A stretch of DNA of 64,000 bases. It comes from Lingula anatina. Its lineage: Eukaryota; Brachiopoda; Lingulata; Lingulida; Lingulidae. Where the stretch lies: the NCBI RefSeq assembly GCF_001039355.2, contig NW_019774770.1, positions 124,001 to 188,000 on the forward strand, given 5' to 3'. Within the stretch, counting starts at the first letter, position 1; every line of letters starts with the position of its first letter. Below, piece after piece: positions 61,996 through 64,000 of the stretch. The notes under the pieces were generated by a model. It was not told the DNA's origin. It searched no databases and was given only the letters and a program-made list of their open reading frames with translations. The position numbers were made by a program, and so were the translations under genes.

Positions 61996-63386
61996 TGCTC
62001 ATACTTAGAGTTTATGCAAGCTTTCCAGGCATAAACAATGCAAAAAGGACCAATGAAATACTCACTCTAAGGGCTGACAGGGCCACACAGGCTCCACATC
62101 TGATATCTGCATTGTGATCTTCCAGTGCCTCAATGAAGACCTTCATCACCTGGTCACGTGACATGCGGTCAGACGACAGCCTTTGTAAGTAGGTCACTGT
62201 AATGGAAAACAAGACAATAAGCTTTCAAGTTATGAGATACTGAAGCAGTTTATCTTAGCGACAGGTCAACAAAATTTGAATCTTCATAACCTCCCATATC
62301 TAAATGTTTATACTGCTTATCCCCTTAAGTATGAAAAAAGCATGTGATAAATGGTTCACAGGTGATAAAATAAGGTGTTTTAAAATAACTCAATTAGATT
62401 ATAAAATTCAAAAGGAAAATAAATTAGGATTTTCTGACATTTTTTATCCCATACCTGTTGTCTGCTTGATCTCTGAATTGTTTGATATGAGCAGGAGTGT
62501 AAGGAGCTTGATGCACTCAGTGGGAGGGACATCATACTGGAAGGCTTGGATTGTTTTGATCACCACATCTGGATCAGTAGAACGCAGCTTGCCACACATC
62601 CACACTGTGAACAAAAGGGGGCAGCACTGTTAGCCACAGAAAATTTCCTTTGACAAGTTTCAACAAGACAGGCTTATCCTTGAATATTCACTCCAGTTTT
62701 AAATTCAGTAGATATATTTTCTAAGAAACATTTCTTCCTGGTACTGTTCATAAAAAGACAGTTTACAAACGTTCTATTTAAAATTTTATTTTATCATTTA
62801 TCTAACACAATCTTTTTTTCTGAAACAGCCCAGGCCAACGTCTACTTACATTCTGTTGCCAGGTCCTCTACATACTCTGCCACACTTGGCCTGCTGTCCT
62901 CACTGAAGAAACTCAGAAACTGGTGGAGTGTCACATTGGCATTGCTATCTGGATCATAGCTTGGCATGTCTAGGATCTTTGCTAATGTTTTTCTGAAGAC
63001 TGTAAAAAATGATAAGAAACACACAATTAAATACCACTTAAATACCACATATAAAACATTATGAATTGAGTTTAATTTTGCTTTTATGTTAAAAGTGCAT
63101 TAGTGGTTAAAAAATGGATAAGCTCTTACTGTGTGTCCAAACAAATGCTAAGTATGCAACTGAATCATTGCCTGATTTAAGTAAACTGCATTCACTTAAG
63201 AAAAAAGTTCCTCTTCGAAGCATATACCTTTGCTGGCTACAATATCAAACTTGTCTCGGATTCTCTCTCCATAGCTCCTCTCTAGCTGTGCCAGGAACCG
63301 CTCACTGTTCACGTACAGACCACTGTGATCTACAGACTTCTGCCAGAACTCTTTCAACCTGGGATTACTGGTCACTTCACTCATTA
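61272..63386 (-). CDS. RIPOR: RIPOR/FAM65-like gene, 3' part (HEAT/ARM-like C-terminus)
   Basis: Six minus-strand exons with matching phases: 63228-63386, 62850-62999, 62452-62608 (acceptor near 62608), 62066-62196, 61659-61752 and 61272-61369 (stop TAA). The gene continues beyond the right edge; the first exon seen needs one base from an earlier exon. The translation includes LKEFWQKSVDHSGLYVNSER, FLAQLERSYGERIRDKF, VTLHQFLSFFSEDSRPSVAE, LEDHNADIRCGACVALSALR, IEQLVYVCETD and SFGEAGRRAYEA. These are repeated helical pairs of HEAT/ARM type. From memory the order and the closing (G-E-x-G-x-x-A-Y) motif resemble the C-terminus of RIPOR1-3, which bind Rho GTPases through their N-terminal part and affect cell polarity. 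The Rho-binding region is outside the window. Another ARM-repeat family is possible. Confidence 0.62.
61944..61992. repeat. (TA)n microsatellite
   Basis: A 49-base TA run in the RIPOR-like intron between exons 62066-62196 and 61659-61752. Confidence 0.95.
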
Positions 63387-64000
63387 CTGAAATCATGTAT
63401 AATATATATTAGTAAATCATATAATTTATATGCTTTAAATAACAATGGTGTATTCCATAGTCAATTTCCACTGCTACCAGGATTTTTTTTTCTAAATTTA
63501 CCTTGATATCTATAAATATTTTTTCTCCTAACTGAAAATTTACCCAATATCATCGTCTTCATTACAGATCAAATTTGCTCAATCTAAATTATATTTTATC
63601 CTTGCAGTGCATAATTTCTCACCATGTTTAAAACCCAAGAAAGATATATTTCAATCAAGTTCTAGAAAGACATCTGAAGCGAGAAAATCCAACCTCAGCT
63701 ATGACTACTTATTTCAGAAAATTGAATTTCTATCGATTGAGCAAGAACATCTCCCAGTAATAAGTCCAATGTTATTCCACTTGGGACAGACCCAGGTTGT
63801 CCATGTAACACTCAGAAGACAGAATAAACAGTCAAAATCAATACTCCGAAGATGGTTTGGAAAAAAGATCTTGTCCTTACATATCACAGCTGTTTCGATC
63901 AAAATACTTGAACTAATCCAGATTTCTTTGGCAAAGAATAACTTTCCCAAACGAAACTTTTTTGGGGTAAAAGAAATCATTTGGAATATCTAAACTCAAA
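63387..64000 (-). other. Probable intron of the RIPOR-like gene at the window edge
   Basis: Open frames of about 90-130 codons occur on both strands here, but neither has family similarity I recognise nor a donor in the right phase for the exon at 63386. Confidence 0.5.

Noticed and set aside
63607-63993. A 128-codon open frame on the plus strand near the right edge
   Set aside because: No recognised domain, an overlapping open frame on the other strand, biased AT-rich composition and no splice context. It probably lies in an intron of the RIPOR-like gene.
1-64000. CRISPR arrays, bacterial operons, tRNA or rRNA genes
   Set aside because: No regularly spaced repeats or recognisable tRNA/rRNA sequence were noticed. 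The spliced genes make a bacterial origin impossible.

Overview
This is a eukaryotic, metazoan window: AT-rich DNA, small exons separated by GT-AG introns of about 0.1-8 kb, many microsatellites and non-autonomous transposon-like foldbacks, and one N at 48471 marking a draft-assembly join. I reconstructed exons by hand from splice sites, codon phase and family similarity recalled from memory; nothing was aligned by software. Single genes stand where vertebrates have paralogue pairs or trios (PLCL1/2, USP44/49, RIPOR1-3). This suggests an invertebrate, perhaps a deuterostome such as a hemichordate or a lophotrochozoan. I cannot name the species.

Layout. 1-2240 holds no gene I can support. 2243-2386 is a compact TATA/AP-1/CRE-like/kappaB promoter with a possible first coding exon pointing left, out of the window. 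2765-43780 (minus strand) is a complete phospholipase C-like gene of the PLCL/PRIP family: 25 coding exons counting one frame-neutral 63-nt exon, about 1087 residues, with PH, EF-hand, X, Y and C2 regions and a C-terminal helical tail. 43781-44132 looks like a shared divergent promoter. 47741-58067 (plus strand) is a complete USP44/USP49-type deubiquitinase: 16 coding exons, 686 residues, with a ZnF-UBP domain and a Cys/His USP catalytic domain. 61272-63386 (minus strand) is the 3' part of a gene ending in HEAT/ARM-like repeats, most like RIPOR/FAM65. It runs off the right edge and converges on the USP gene.

The genes are not an operon. PLCL and USP are head to head; USP and RIPOR are tail to tail. 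The PLCL protein would work in phosphoinositide and PP1/GABA-A receptor scaffolding, the USP in nuclear H2B/mitotic-checkpoint deubiquitination, and RIPOR in Rho signalling.

Most notable points: (1) the PLCL protein keeps every catalytic and substrate-lysine position of active PLC-delta at exact spacing, including the histidine that I recall vertebrate PLCL proteins having lost; (2) a USP intron carries an in-frame relic of the following exon; (3) three families of foldback elements sit in the introns; (4) a USP exon is duplicated across the N, probably by allelic misassembly.
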